Positions 10,051 through 25,700 of a stretch of 64,000 bases of DNA are shown here, piece after piece. Source of the stretch: Sthenelais limicola (Eukaryota > Annelida > Polychaeta > Phyllodocida > Sigalionidae). The DNA lies in NCBI GenBank assembly GCA_942159475.1, contig OW804094.1:47922966-47986965 (forward strand), written 5' to 3'. The notes under the pieces are model-generated. The model had not been told where the DNA came from, did not search any database, and worked only from the letters and a program-made list of their open reading frames with translations. Both the position numbers and the translations under genes were made by a program. The number at the start of each line of letters is the position of its first letter. The stretch's first letter is position 1.

Positions 10051-13000
10051 GAGGCTAGGGAGATGTTTTTGATTTTTCATTGGTCGCCGGATCGTGCATC
10101 CGCCTTGCGCTCTCTGTAGTGCTCTGACACCCCGACTCACCATATTTACACCTCTCTAATCTGATTTCTACTAACGAGGTGGTTCCTCCCGGTTGTCCGG
10201 ATACTACTAGGGATTAGTTAAATGGGTAGTGGGATGCGAATATTTTGATCAAAGCATTTGGTGCTGGATGAAGGAGACTATTCATATATAGACTTGACTT
10301 GAAAGTGTGTCTGTTAAGTTGCTCATCACAGAAGAGATCAAATTTATACTAAGGACGCCTTACTTAATCAACATGCTAAATATTGATACTGTAATCTGAA
10401 GCTATTGTCACATGTTCCCATTGCAATGGGAGAAATATATTCCAGGAAAAATTCCCATTTTGACCTGCAGATTGATCCTTAATAAGTACCTCTTTCTAAT
10501 GATAATAGGAACTGATGGCAAGTAATGACAACTCAAAGTATATGCAGGACGAGCTGGCGATTTGGTTAAGTCACACTTACTAAATGGAAGCCATGCGTTT
10601 AAACTAATAGCTGAAAAAATGCAGTCCACGCTTTTAATACCAATGAATGGCGCATTACCGTTTGACCGATTAATGAAAAGCGAGGTTTCATTGGCAGCAG
10701 GAAATTTATGGTGGCAAACCTGTGAGTTCAAAGCCCAAATTCACTGCGCAGGTCTCGGTAAATACCCGTATCCCGTGGCATATGTTGTGGGAATGGTCAA
10801 TAAATCCCCCCTTAATTACCTCGGGGACCAGTTCACATGCTCACCAAGGGTAGCATGCAACACCATGTAAGACCATTGACATGATTTACATATTGCCTTG
10901 TCATGTCAGATTACAATCAGTATAGGGCTACATGATATATGCTATGTCCGTCACCGCGTGATTCCCAATGGATGCGCGCACAAGAAGTGTTATGGTTCCC
11001 AGCGCCCGAACGGAAGGACAATTATTGGAGCAATTATGTATACTTGCTGTGTATCATTTACATACGGGTGTGTAATAGAAATAAAAGAAAGTTTATGCGA
11101 CTATTATATCTATACAATTACATCTAAGGGTCAATTCATGAAGTTAGTCTGGGACACATGCACGTGCCCGTTGTACCAATGAAAAGCCAATATATTATAG
11201 AGAGATAGAGAGATGGTGTATGATTATTCATATATTAATCCAAACATAACTTTCGATATTTTCTATCATAATAGAAATAGCTTGTAAGAATAAAAATGAA
11301 ACAAGCATCGCTGCGCAAAAGTCAAATAGCGTATAAGGTGTGTATAAATAACTTGAATAAGCTCTGTCATTCTGACTATAGATATAAAGCGATAAACTAG
11401 TACTGCCAAAACATCCTAATAGACCCTATAAGTTAATTGTCTTTCAAAGGATTTTCCTCAGGATTAAAGGGAGTTGAAGCGACTAACATCTCTAAACCAA
11501 CCGCTGCTTAACGAACTTCTGCTTACGTGGGTTCAGTACTCTGGAAATGGCGCCTTGATTATTTGATATCGTTTTCTACGCGTGCATGGATGGTCTTTAT
11601 GTTGTCTCTTTGTCAGTGGTATAAGTATTACTTGCCACAAATGCATTGGGAGCATAGATTAATTTGAACAAGAGATACTTAAGAAGATAATTTTTCTTTA
11701 AAAAAAGTTATAACTTATACGTAACAATATCGCCAGCCTTTCTCAGCTATATCAAATAAAATCCTATTTATATAAATGTATATGTTTCTTTGTCATTTAA
11801 ATAATGGTGGGTTTATTAGTGTTATATAAATAAAAGAAAGGTGTTCATCAAACCCATTAGTAGACAAGACCAATGTACATCTGTCTTTTGAACACCAGCT
11901 CCAAACATGCGCAACGTATCTGTCACATTTACCATCTCATTTATCTGTAAATTACTGTTAATCCTAACAATTGATCTCTCCTTATAAATCAATTGCCTAA
12001 TTTGCATGTTGTATAATCATGTCTTACGCAATTTATATAGGTAGTCAGTATAAGTTGATGATAGATGTATCATGCGCACCAGCTTAAGGTGTGATGACAT
12101 TGAAATAATCAATAATTATGTGAATAACATGTACAGTTATATCTCATGATGGGTAAAAAAATACATTTGTTACTCCAATATATAGATAGCCATTACTTGA
12201 AGCAACTGCATATATACATGTACGGGTATTGTACGCTAGTTAGTTCATAGCACATAAATCCCCTTGCACAAATGCAGCTGTAAATATCCCCACCACCACC
12301 ACCCCACCTGCCCTCGTCTCCCACTAACCAGCCACCAAACATAATCTGGTCACAGCGCCCAGGAGGATTACATAGCCAGCATGTCATTTATCTGCACTGA
12401 CGCATGTAATATACCAGTGGTCTCGGGGGTAATAAAGATTCAGGTAACTATAAAGTTGTTTTCCTCTACTTGCTGTTTATATTGGCTTTGTGATCTTTGC
12501 TTGACTGGTGCCTGTAAAACTGTTATGACAGAAGGGGCTATAAATCACTTTATATTGCCTCTACCGATGATTCTATGGGGTCCTGGACTCGGTCTTGCGA
12601 GGGTAGGGAACTGGATAGGGTAGTGGACTCAAGTTCGCACAAAAGAGGAATAGAGGGATTCCAAAATGCAATATGAATAAACAACCCAAGAACTTTATTT
12701 GCGAAACATTGGGAACTTAGATATATCCGGAATTTATGTGATGGGAAATGTATGACTGCTCGTTCGCGCACACATTTCATTCATACAGTCTATCATCTTC
12801 TTACTAAATCGCGATTGAACTTGAGATCACTTTTAAATCATAATATTCAAGTATGTACACTTCTATCATGACAAGTCATGGAAGTTGTCTTTTCAGTTAG
12901 GCCTAAGTGCTGACCCACCAAAATCAAATGTTAGTCTTCTTAAACCTTTAATATTGAAAGATATTGAGGGACTGTATAAGGATTGGTTTCAACTCCAGAT

Positions 13001-14990
13001 CTAAGCATATAGTCCACTATATACTTCTGGTCTTGCGACAGAGAATGTAAGCTTATCTTATTCTATTACCCTCATATACACAGGTGATAGATACCTGAAG
13101 TAATTAGATTTGATAACATGGACCTCTTCACCTCGGCATCTCTTCATGTCATTCCCGATGCTTTGATTGCGTTATAATACAATAGTCGATTCTAGAGGGC
13201 CTGCATTTGGTCGATCCTCTCAACTATCCTAGGATCACGTTTATCATCTTATGTGTGGAATGTTGCTAATCGATTAGAATCCATAATAATCATACTAACA
13301 AGTGTTAATTAATAAACTAAAAAGTCTTAGCTCTTCTAGAAATGCGCTTTTCTCATTAATTTAGAAATGAAATATTGTATCACGATATCATTTCAACAGA
13401 TCTGCCATCAGTTTTAGTATATCTAATTATTTACGCGAAACTTCATTACATATAACTAATAATTATAATAAGGATGATAGTCGATTTAGCATAAAGTCCA
13501 ATGCTTATGAAAAACTCCCAAAAGTGAGCACATATTCCCTTCAACCAAGTTAATTTCTCATAGCCGATCGATGTCCAAGGCTCCCCTGTCGCCGGCGCCC
13601 TCGTTGTTCATTTCTGGAACGAAAGCATGGACCTACATATGTACGCCTTGCACCAAAATGCTACGAAAACTCCGAAAACGCGACAGAAAGCTACCTGCCG
13701 TTATTGCTCTTATTATAAGGCCTTTGATGAAATATGGGTGAAGGGCCTTTCTCAAAATGAACTGGGTGTAATTGCGGAAGTAAAGATTATTCACCCATCT
13801 GTGTGTGCTACAATTTTTACTCCCGAAATCTTTCATCTTCCAACTGTGATTTACGTTGGTCCTGCTTGTTTATAATTGGCAACATAAGGCCTACTGACAT
13901 GTAGCCACTTGAGCGACGAAAAAGTGATGACTTGATATTAAATATTAAAGCTGGGTCGGTGGTACACGAGTAGGCCTGTTATTTATGATACGGCCATTTA
14001 TCTGAAGGGAGGAAGAGAAATTATGCCTCCAAGTGTGGTATTAGAGAGTCGTGTAAACTAGGCGCACTGGTACCTCTCGTCCGCAGACACTTATGACCGA
14101 GTGGCACCAACGTTGCCTTCTTAACTTCTGCGTGTTGAAAGGAAACTATCTGGGACCAACAAGAACGAAATGTGAAAAATGAGATGCCTATCTATTGCAA
14201 TAGGTGTTATTTCTACTTCATGTTATTTTCTTTTGAAATAATTGGGCTTGAGTGTAGTGTGTTTTCTTCAGACCTTAGCCTCCTGTCGATATTGTGCATT
14301 TGTAATGCTTATGCACTTGTGTTTTCAGATCGTCCTTTCCACAGCTGATTTTGGAAGCGTTTTAGATAATCACAGGAGACAGTTATCTACAGATTAAGCC
14401 TATATAATTTGTCGAATGCTTACGTCACGGTTTGTTGATGCTCCACTTCCCTATTGAATCCGTATTAAATTCGGAGATTCTCTTAGGCGAATTTTCTAAT
14501 AATTTCCGATTATTCGCATAACTTTGAAGTGTCTATTAAATGGCGTCACTAAGAACTTACACTATAAAGTACCATTTACATGTACGTGTTATTTTTAATT
14601 CAGGGACGCATACACATCTAAAAAATGGTTCTGATTGAAAGTTTTGATATGAATATTGAATATGTGTCGATCAGGCTTAAGTTCTTTTGTCCTTTTAATG
14701 GTTTTCTGACTTCCCAGCGAAAAGAAAAAGCGAGCGTTGTTCTATTAACGTTTTCCTTTGGCACATGACCTCCGATATTTGATATGTCATATTCGAAAAG
14801 AAGCCGGGCGTCAAGACCAGTCAATATTGTTTATTTCATTCATTGACTTCTGACACTGAACACTTTCGATGAATCAAACTTCCCTGAAATTAAGCCTGTA
14901 AGAAAAAATAACGAAATCGATATCATCATCTTGAACAGAAAGTCCACCTCAAAGCCAGGCCTTTTCCGTCCCGTGTGTGAGTCGCTTGCG
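10051..14990. other. Intergenic, no supported gene
   Basis: AT-rich DNA with only short unrelated frames. Apart from simple AT-rich and GAGA-type stretches (for example around 11201-11216) I see no gene or mobile element. Confidence 0.55.
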
Positions 14991-16081
14991 CTTTGAGTGA
15001 CAAGAAAGCTCCGCCCATTTCTGGGATGGCCACGCCCCTTGGCTGGGAGTGCGAGAGGAGTGGATCCACCTTGGTCGGCGGTGCGGGAGAGCGTATGGAC
15101 TGGACTGGGTAGGTTGGATGGAGTTGACAGTGTGCAGCAACTGACTACCTCCGTCTGCGAGGGTCTTACTACTACTACTGCTGCATGTTCTGGGAGGAGG
15201 GTGGGTAGTACCACACCCACCTAACTGAGAGACCCACCCAAGCACCCCCACTGCCCTCCCACCCACCTATACCCACAGCAGCACATCCACCAAGACCGCC
15301 TCACTCACTACTCTACCAAGACCTCCCAGCCACTTCGATAGTGGTGACGGTGATCCAGTGGTCCTGCTCCATCGAACCACCACCGCCGCCACCACCCCCA
15401 TCAGACTACCACCCTCCCTCCCTCCTTCTCGCCTCTACTTCTCACCCCCAACCCACCCAGCACGTACCCTCCCTCTTTCCTATAACCAACCATCTTCCAA
15501 CCCGCTCTCAATTCTTAGCATACAACAACAACTACTACTTCTACTTCTAACCTCCCCACCTTAACCTACCCCCCCACCCACCTTGTCCACCCCCACCCAC
15601 CCACTCCACTCACCAACCCACCACTAGGACACTACTACTGCAGCAGAACTTGGTGTATGTGTGTGTGCGCGCGGGTGGACAGCAGAAACACAGGTTCAAC
15701 ACACCCACAGCTCATCGAGACAGCAGGGGAGTTGGTCACGACTCTTTCACTCACTCCCTAACTCCACCAACCAAGTTCCATCTACTGGATACAGTTGAAC
15801 TGCTTCAGACTGCCTCGAGGCATTGGACTCGACACTTTCTCTGCAGATAGACAGGACTATACTCTGTCGTCTACACCTCATATTTGAGTTGGGAACTGCA
15901 CCACAACTCAGTACTTCATAATTCACTTCACTCCAGAAGATTGACTCACTCAAGTTGAAAACAATCTTTCCGAATTTCATTCAAATTCCCCTGGATCTGC
16001 AAATGGACTTCTAAGTTCGCCTACATCTTCCGTTAAAGGTTAAACCAATAGCCTTCATCTTTACACTTCATATTTCCCAAC
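14991..16081 (+). promoter_or_regulatory. Probable promoter and 5' UTR region of the RNF220-like gene
   Basis: Base composition shifts here from AT-rich to GC-rich. A CCA/CCACCC-rich pyrimidine block occupies about 15200-15620, and ordinary composition resumes before the start codon at 16082. The strand asymmetry (C-rich on the coding strand) and position suggest core promoter plus 5' leader. No TATA box or splice acceptor immediately before the ATG was identified, so the exact start of transcription is unknown. Overlapping frames here are low-complexity and not credible proteins. Confidence 0.45.
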
Positions 16082-16709
16082 ATGTTTGGTCTCAATCTTT
16101 GGGCACGTCCCTTCATGCCCCCTGCTCCAGGAACCATGGGAATGGACAACCCAGGAGGGCTTCCCCGGGGCCATCCAGCCCTTGGTCTCGGCACGCCAAC
16201 CTACCTTTTACCGGGACTGACAGGTGAGAAGTCGGCGACCGCAGCCATGCACTCTCCCTTTGCTCCAGGCTCTCTTTTCATGTACCGCCCGGATTCCATG
16301 CTCCATCCCCACATGCTCCGTGTCAATGTGGATCAAGGATTGCATCTGGGACAGAATGAATCAGAGCGCTCTGGGGGATCTCTTCCCCATTCCCTCCGTG
16401 ATCCTCACAGCTCTGACTCAGGCAGCGTGGAGTCTTATCCATCGGCTTTCCAGCCTACGAAACGCGCCAGGATCAGCGCCGAGGACTGCGTGCCCTCTAG
16501 GGTCCCCAGTCGCCACTCGGACGGAGGCCACAAGAGCGACCATGAGCCCGGACAGATCTACGGGATGGAGCGCTCCTCACACGGCAGCATGGAAGAGCGA
16601 GTCGGAGGTCTCATTGGCGTTGGTAGGACGGCGGGAGGTTCGAGTCCTAGATCAGGACGAAGCCCTGATTCATCCTACGGAGCATCTCCAAAAGATGGGC
16701 GTCAACCAG
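16082..16709 (+). CDS. RNF220-like exon 1 (N-terminal region)
   Basis: Codes for residues 1-209 plus one base (phase 1), with donor CAG|GTATGG. I chose the ATG at 16082 because it opens the frame that carries the family motif at residues 117-130 and splices in phase to exon 2. Composition is Pro/Gly/Ser-rich, with HSD and SPR/SPD clusters that could be phosphorylation targets. Confidence 0.9.
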
Positions 16710-19700
16710 GTATGGATATATGTTAATTGTTAAAAAAGATATACTAAACACAAGTCTGATTTTTGGAGGTATTTCGTCTAGATTATTCTCCAATGTTTCT
16801 ATTTTTAATCTTTCCCATGCACCCAAGAGGGAATCATTTATTGAGTAAAGTAAAGCAGCACAAAATTCCAATAATGTTAAAATGACAAGTATTCAATGAA
16901 TCATAGGAAAGAATACCATCTTGTTTTTGTGTTGTATCTCTAATAAGTAGGCCAAGGTTTCAATTTGATCAGGTTCTTGTTGAGCGTAATCTCAGACTGA
17001 AATTTAAATCCAAGTTTAGTTGCGTTTCCTTGATTATCTCACTATTTGTACCTGGAAAAAGATCCATTTCGAAGTGAAAAACGTTCTTAATGTATACCAT
17101 CACCCAAATATATATTATTAGCGATGGTTTTTACGATACATGGATATACACATCCAACATATGAAGAAAGCGTGAAAGTATACTTTTAAGTTTTCTCACC
17201 CTCAAATCTTAGTTTTTTTAGTAACGATTTGCGAAGGATGGTTTTTTTAAAAATAGGTTTATGTGCATCAAGGATTCATTTGAAGGTTTTCTGTTAAAAT
17301 ATTTTTCAGTATACCAACCTGCTATGAAATTTATATCATTTACACAATATGGGCAAGGAATAAGAAATAATGCCTCTAACTTAATCATATTTTAGGAGAA
17401 AACATAATTCAAGTGTGGAATTCGTCTCAGTTTTTCAATTGTCCACTTCAACTTCTCCCCAATAACAAAGTGGATGAAAGGGAGATATAAATTATTATCC
17501 TACCATCAATAGCTATCAATACAAACTGAAGACAGCCAATGTATGTAACACCTTCTCAGACAAGACATGCCCATGTCCATTACTGACCTAGAGGTTATGA
17601 CACCCGTTATAGGGCTCTATGATTGTTACATTGTCCCTCTGCCATAACAACCTAAATATGACCATGTAGGCCACCCCTGTCACAAAGGAAATATCTTGGT
17701 ATTTGGAAGATTTTGTAAACAGTACACGTTCCTTTAAAAAAAGTCATGCTTGGTAAAAATAATAATAATAATACGATATACAGTTTATGCGAATTTAAAA
17801 TATTCAATCATCAAATATCTTCTATCTCTTAGGCTTCCAGTAAAATACTAAAGGGAATTATTGTCCAATTAAATGTGAAAAGGTCAAGTATAATAGGGTG
17901 TAGAAGCAGACGTTGAACCATAATTTCGACCGGGAATTGCGAATAAATATCTGACCCCTGTGTACCAGGTATGGCGTATGGAGACAGCCATCAAAGGCCT
18001 CGACACCGCCACAATTATCTTGGTTGCTATTGGTGCTATTTTCCTGCCTGATGGAATTCCCTTGAGTCGACCATCGGGGTCCAGGTGTCGGTAGGACCCA
18101 CGGGCAGCCGACCGCTGACCCAATGCCTACAACTCATCATAAAAACATCATTAATGGTCAGAATACTTACATAATGGGGTGAGATTACAAAGCAAGGGGC
18201 ATCTGCACAGGGCAGGACCTAATAATGTGAGCACGTGATAAAGCATGGAGAGAAATGTCAAGGGATGTCTCAGTGTCTTTCAAACCAATGGGGTTGGCAT
18301 ATTCTTGCGTCAGAGTATATGGCAATATACCAGTGGTAATTGGCCTTGCGGAAGGGTATGTTCTAGTGTAAAACATCGTATTACATATATAAGTATATAC
18401 GCGAAGTGCAATCATATGAAGATGTATTTAGATGGATTTTGATATTAAATAAATGTTGGGATAGAAATAAAAAACAATAAGAAACAAAGAAACCATCGCT
18501 TGAGTACAAGAGACGTATGACGATACTACATCCATAAATAAGAAAGCATAAATAGTTGGGGTCAGATTTAATGTAGGCTCTAATTAACCCATGCAAACAT
18601 AAAGGTACTCCTGCTCAGCTAATATATTTGATTAGCTAACCATGGACATATTAATCCATGGGACACTATGGGATTCATTACACGAATCAATCTGTATGTG
18701 GAGACAAACACGGATCTATTAGCGAAATGCCATAGACTAAAATGTTAGACAGTTATAGGGATTTCTGCCCTGCTGATGACAGGCGATAAACAGTGAAACA
18801 ATGCCCCGTCAATTAGTCCTTCCCTTTGCGCGGTGTCACCAATTAATTACGGGAAGAAAAGAGGACAACGAGGAGAGAGAACTAACGCCACAAACAAAAG
18901 GCCTTCTATTCTCGTTTGAGAGCTCCGTGTATGCAAACAACAAATTTGATTAACACCATTCACAATTCAATAGCGCGAGTAATAGCGGATGCTGACACGT
19001 TGTTAAGGGATAAGGTGACGAGAGGCAAGTTTTGGCGGATGCCAGGGATCTTCTATTAAGCAAATTACATGCCAATCAGTAGATTTGGGCGAGTGGGGCC
19101 GCCCATAATGCCGTATAATACCCGGGGTTTTCACGCCAGCCTTCCGTACGCCTTTCGCCCCTCGGGGCATACGCGAAACCGCAGTCAATACAAGCCGCTC
19201 TCATATGCATCCCTCCCCCATTCTTTACTTGGGGGTCGACGCAAAGTGAGCATTCACATATACATATATAAATGTGAATTCTCAGAGCCCCTATATTTTG
19301 TGAGATGTCAATGGGCCGTGTCCTGGAGTTAAGTCTTCGGTAATTACAAAATAACCGCACCTAAATCGAAATTACACGGGTCTTAGACTTCATGGGTGGA
19401 ATCCAAAATCGGCGAAGAATCGTTTTGTTTTTTGATTGCTCATTGATACCTATGGTTTAGAATGAACCCGTGTGCTCCGTGGTTTCTTAATGGGTACCCC
19501 GTGGAATTGATTTTCATCTGATTTGTTACCGTAACGGATATTTATAATTATGGGAAAGTGACACCATCCACAGTTTGATCAGTGCGTTTTGTGAGTAGCG
19601 AGGAACGCATAAGAAGTATATGGAAAGTGGATATATAAGCTATTTTTCTAGTATAGCATCCAATTATGGGGCGCCTTTTCTTTACGTTCTTTGCTTAGGA

Positions 19701-22700
19701 CTCCGATGTGTCTATTTTGCATATAATTTAGCTATCCACAGAATAAGACCAGAAAACGATTATACATTATTTACGCTGTTTGCACCGGCGGCGAAACATA
19801 AAAATATCTCCACAGGTCGATAAAGATTGATTGAAGGAAGTGGAGTTTGACCCGCTCCCCAGGTTATCAAGCCAGCAAAGAGCCAATGTGCCACTAGGAC
19901 TCTTCATCGTTTCCTCTACGTGAAATCCCCATTAGAGTAGTCTAGGCAGGTTCGCTGCCGGTACAAAAGGAGATAGATGGGAAATTGACCTTCTCAATAT
20001 CTTCTAGGTCTTGTCTAACTCTATCTCCATTGACTTAGTCCACTTGATGTGTTACCCCGCGGTCATTTCCCCCCACCGTCTCTGCCCTAATGACATCCCC
20101 ATGCTAATTAACACCACTACCTGAATTACACAGGTGAGTGGTCATCGCGATGGCTGGACAATGCCCATTGACCACTGCGGTGGTGGCTATATTTTCGCCC
20201 GAGGTGTATGGACGCTGTGAGGTTGAATTGGGGCTTGGTCAAGTGTTATGGTGGGTGGGAAAATGGAGTGATGAGTTTGTCTGCTGGGAGCTGAGATAGG
20301 TGTGAAACGAAATGACCCCTCGGGCTAAAAGCTAGGATATTGCAGTGAATTCTGAAGAGGACCAGAAGGTGACTTGTCGCTGCGTCCGTCCCTATCTCTG
20401 CGTGGAATCTTTGCGTCTAGAATAGTCACCAATGTAGCACCGTTTATCAAGGGTGAATCCGGAGAATGGCGCTGTTGGATAAGTGTGGAAAAGTAATTTG
20501 AGGGGCGAGTAGGAGGAAAAATCTAATTACTGACACATCCGCAGGTCCGACTGTTACTTAATGTTTATTAGGGGCATGGGAGTGGCAAATTAGTCAGATA
20601 ATAAGTTTAAGTATTAGTCGATAAATCGCCTAATGCTATCAGGGAATCGTGAGAACAATTGAAACAAGACTAGGAGGTGCTGATGGCGGGGGGGGGGGGG
20701 AGTTATACATGAAGTGGAAGGACGTGGGAGGGTGGAGATTTGCAACTAGGAAAACAAAGTAATGTAATAACAAGTATGTTTTCGTTATCATTTAGAATTT
20801 GACGAATATTATTAACTTAATTCATAAAGGAAAATGTATAATAACTTGCACGATTTACAAAACTGATGCATCAGTGATGCATTGTACCATTATAGCAAAA
20901 AAGACTCGATGTCCCATCGAAATACTGGGACGCCAAATACTATATGAGAGTTGACCACGCGGATCCCTAATTATAGTACCTTATTTAAACATCACGCGTC
21001 CATATCGCCAATAATTGCAATAATGTTTATCAATGCACTTGACCCCGGTCACCCATTGAAGTCCTGATGAATTGTGCTGCTTTAATAATGGTCTTCTCTG
21101 CTCATAACATGATCACTGTCAGGGCTGTCACTGTAAAAGGAGGTGGGGGATGGTCAGTTTGACCGCTGCCCCCCCCCCCCCCCCCCCCCGGACACTGACA
21201 GACTCTTGGTCTTGTTTTATTTACTAGCATACTTACGGAGTGTTTTTTGTCAATTGCATACATGTGTTCCTTTTACAGACGTGCACCGTATACTTTACCA
21301 CAATCATTTAAATTTTATTGATCCAAAACTCTTACTTATAAATGTGATATAAATGTTTTAAGTTAAGTTCTCCATGTAATGAATTTATACAAGAGGTTAC
21401 ACTACCTCACAATGTAATTTGTGGTAGTATTCCTATAGAGTTGATATATTCACCATTAGATCTCCTATTCGAGGGTAAGGTATTAGACTACACTGGTCCA
21501 CTCACTTAGTATGGAAAAGGGGGCTTCAGCATTTGATTTTTGCCGAGCGGATCTACCCTTTGATTTCCAATTCCCCTGAGTCATGTCCATCCCAGCAAAT
21601 TTTCCACTTTCACACTCAAATGGTCCTCATCCGACTGACCCCTTGATTCGTGGTCACTGAATCATATCCCTCTGTGTCAGCGAGCCGGACCCACAAATTA
21701 AAAGAGCAATTGGGAAGAAACTCGGGCGGTTTGAGGGAGTAGGGGAGCATGCATAATGGCATAGCTATTGAACCATTGAAAAATACATTCAGGCTACGAC
21801 CAGTTATGGATATTGACATGCTGCATAACATGTTTATGTAAGTGTAAAATTGTAAATTTAGATAAGTGTTCAAGTCCCTGTATATACAGGTTCCATGCTT
21901 ATAAATGAAGACACACTTAATCTTTCAAAAAGAAGATACACGAGACACAAACCCGTACACATCTACTAGGACAGCTTCACTCGATCTTACATCCCCAAAA
22001 TCAGCTCCTCACCACGTTTGAATGCAGGCTTGTAGTTCGCGGAGCCCATGTGGTGCCAGCGATTAGATGTCACATTAACCAGCCTCCATTTAATTGTGCT
22101 GTGCCCGAGAAGCCCTCTCACAATTTACACAATTTGTTTCCTGCCCTATTGGATGCCCTCAGTCCAGAACGACATCCAACCCCCCTTACAATCCACGCAA
22201 ACCAACTTAACCTCGCCCTTGCTCGACCCTCCGATCTCAAGGATCAAATCACAGCCATTTGGAGAATCGAGTTAGCCTTGCCACTTTATTTGCGTCGTGT
22301 GTGGATGCTATTTTGGCCTTTGGCCTGTAAATTCTATAAGAGTCTTTGGAGGGTTATTGTCCTGCAAATGCGCTACCTTCATTGGGGGCGGCGCGCTGCC
22401 ACAATGTTACCGCGCAGCGAACAAGATTGGACCCGCGCGACAAATGATCTGCGTCGGGGTATTACTGTGCCGACTAGAAATGGTCCGTCGAGGCATTACT
22501 ACCCCGACGGGTAAGGCACGGATTGGGCACATGCTAATGGACATCCAACTCACCGTCGCGGTGGCGGACCTATCTACATGTCTATCAGCCAGCTGAATGT
22601 ATCTAGACTGAAGTAGTTCTTCCTCGCTCTGACTGAGGGCCGAATGTTTCTATAGGCAAGTCTATAGTAGATCTTATATTATATACATGGCTCAAAATCA

Positions 22701-25700
22701 GTATATATATGTCTGGAGTGTTTTCGAGCTTTCAGTCTGCTATTGGTATGTTTAGTTTTTCTATCATTGACCCTTTGCAATGTCTATCACACTGTGTTGC
22801 TAAACCAATATAACGTTGGTTCCAACTTCCAGTTCGCTGGTCCGTTGAGAGGGAATATTTGTCTGAGATCAAATAAAGATATGTGGAATAGATTCCAATA
22901 GATCTACATTTGAACATTAAAATAATAGTTAAAAATCAATGTGACATATGAATAATTTAATGGCCACATTACCATACATAGAAGAAGTTTGCAGACACCA
23001 CATAACAGGAAGCCATGCACTAAATCCAACAGTTCACCAGTAGTCCCTTCAAGTTCAATTATATAGACTTAACAAAATCCAGCTACCAGTTATTAAGCCA
23101 CAGATGTGTTCTTATTGTTACAAGCTACACTATACAACAATACATTTCATATCCCATTTACTTACACAAATCAAGTGATTGGTTTATGATAGCCAGTCTG
23201 TTACATCTAGTAAGTGTACTCTTTAGACTATTCACAACCCAGATTTTGCTAATGGCAATTCAATAAAGGATTATTTTAATATGTGGGGAGCTTCTGTTGA
23301 CAGTTTGTAATGGTCAGGTGATGGTCAATCAATACCTTGACCATCAGGTGGGTCAACAGTAGCTCCCATGATGGAGAGCACAGGGCACCTTCAAAGGTGT
23401 CTAGGAAATGTGATCTCCTAATATCATCAGGTAATTTTCCCATGAGAAGAACGTGGCAGGCAAAATAATTGTTCTTTGAGTCAACTGAGACCCGAAAAAC
23501 TCAAATATACTTGTTATTCGATCTATTCACTCTTCAGAATCGATCATTCACTCTTCAGAATTGGTCATTCGTTTCAAATTAATTGGACCACAATTTTATT
23601 ACGTCTATATGTATTCAAATTTAATTTGATACTTGCCCTAACTTGCCCTTATGTTTCCTAATTGTTTCTAAATCTGTGAACAAATAAACACCCTACTATC
23701 TATGAATAGTATTTTTTACAAATCTCTTATAAGCAGGGGTGATTTAGATGTAGAAATTTAAGTTTTCATTGGTGTCATATAGCAATTGATTACTTTATTT
23801 AACTGTATCCTCATTTAAAGGGGAGGCCTGGAAGAACAGAATTCTGAGGGACGCTTCCCTTCCTGATGTATTTACTGTGATGTCTGAATAAAAATACGAT
23901 ATATATATAATTATAAGAGGCCATCGATACCCTTTCTCACGGCTTCGAAGAAGCGCCCCATCTGGCCACAAATCATTACTATACTGGTGCTCGAACATGA
24001 CTTTGCCTTTGGTGGAAGGGGCCAGATCAAGGTCAAAGGTTAATTTCGAGGTCAAATGTTAATACAGAGTACATCTCCGCTGACATTGAGCTTTTTGTGT
24101 GATGACAACCTTCTATCACATCAGAAGATTGGAAGTTTTTTTGAGAGTCACGTTTTCTCAAGTGCTTCTATCCGGTCGAGATGTGCTTGATCGGTCACTT
24201 GTGAAGTGGTCATTGTTAGAGTGTGTGGTGTTTAGTGTCCAGTGACGAGGTCCAGCTGGGGGATAGTCAGAATAAAGTGACCATTGTCCAGATGTGTTTC
24301 TCGCCGGCGAAATCGCTATTGCAGAAAACAATACATTTCACTGATGGTGAAGTCGAAGGTAAACATTAGGCTACCTCAAAAGAACCGATTTCGGATGATC
24401 TTAATCTCTAACGTAACCGGTTTGTCATACCAAACAATATACCATTCTCTCATTAAAAAGACGCGCTTGCAATGTCTTTTAGAGAATAATCGATGGGTTT
24501 GTATATATCGAATTTGTATTCCTTGAAAATATTACAGGAATTGAATTAATTGAATTGTATCGCACGTAATAATAACAAACAGATATCGTTATCGGATTGC
24601 ATAGCCAGATGAAACAAAGAAAGAGGTCGGCCAAAAAATAGGAAATGAATAACACATTTTATCTTCATGCTTTTCATGCAATATCTTTTTTCTGCCCATT
24701 GTGCCGATCCCTCCTGAACTCCTGCTTGAATACAAACTACCTCCGTTTCTCACCAGTCCTCAAAGCGGATTGATTTGAGTCATCATGCCTTCATCGCTGG
24801 GATCAGAGCAATTCATTTGAATCTGCTGACCATCGGGCGAGTGACTGAGCTAACGAGCCGTTTTAAATGACACCCTCTGATGACCAATATGGTCATTGGA
24901 CGTGCATGCTCGGATCATAGCCACATCCCACATAGGGATCAAATCACCTACTCTAGCTTGCCCTTATGTTTCTGCATGGAATTGTGGTATCTGGTTCCAA
25001 CCCGACATTCTTGCCTGTCAGTTGGTTTCTAAATTATCTTCTACCCGTTACAACTTATGCAGTCCACAGCTGTCCACCATTGATGCAATAACAGGCCTTT
25101 TTAGCCATACTCAATGGAGGCCATCTCTGTGGCTGTCCATGTAGCAAGGCAACAATATTTGTCATGCCCAACGACCTTCTGTTGATCCTGGGGTGAGTGA
25201 TGAACAAGTTAGCAGTGAGGATAAGAAGCTTGTCATGTGGCCCACCTTTTCCCACAGTTACCTGCCCACTTGTCCTCCGCCGAGAGGTAGCGGGCAGCAG
25301 GTGCGCTCTACCCCCCGTAGTGAGTGTCACTTCCGTCACTCCCCTTAGTAGACACTCACATCAATTCCCTACTTCTCCTTAAGAACAAGTCAACATATAC
25401 CTCCACCTCAGAGGACGAGGTATTTTATTTACTATGTTCCTATGTACCATCAATCAAATTAGTTCTGCACCGTGGAGCTACACCTTTGATATTCTGCTAT
25501 ACGGGGGTGTCCTACTGGCGGACTATTCGCCAGTCCATTACAGGATGATCAGGCGGTCGCTGGGGGGTGCGCTAGTAACGCCAGTCAAGCACACTTCCCA
25601 GTGTTCGCTGCACAGACCAGAAAGTGGATTAGGGGGACGGATTGTTTTCTTTTTCAACCTCCACCAAGCGAGCCATGAAAAGGCCCCATAACTTGCGGCC

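Noticed and set aside
14840..15850. Several frames of 60-126 codons on both strands
   Set aside because: They read through low-complexity CCA/CCACCC-rich DNA in the probable promoter and leader of the RNF220-like gene.
22050..22514. A 154-codon frame in intron 1 with overlapping frames of 75 and 99 codons
   Set aside because: No domain, no credible start context, overlapping frames of similar length as expected in a GC-richer segment.
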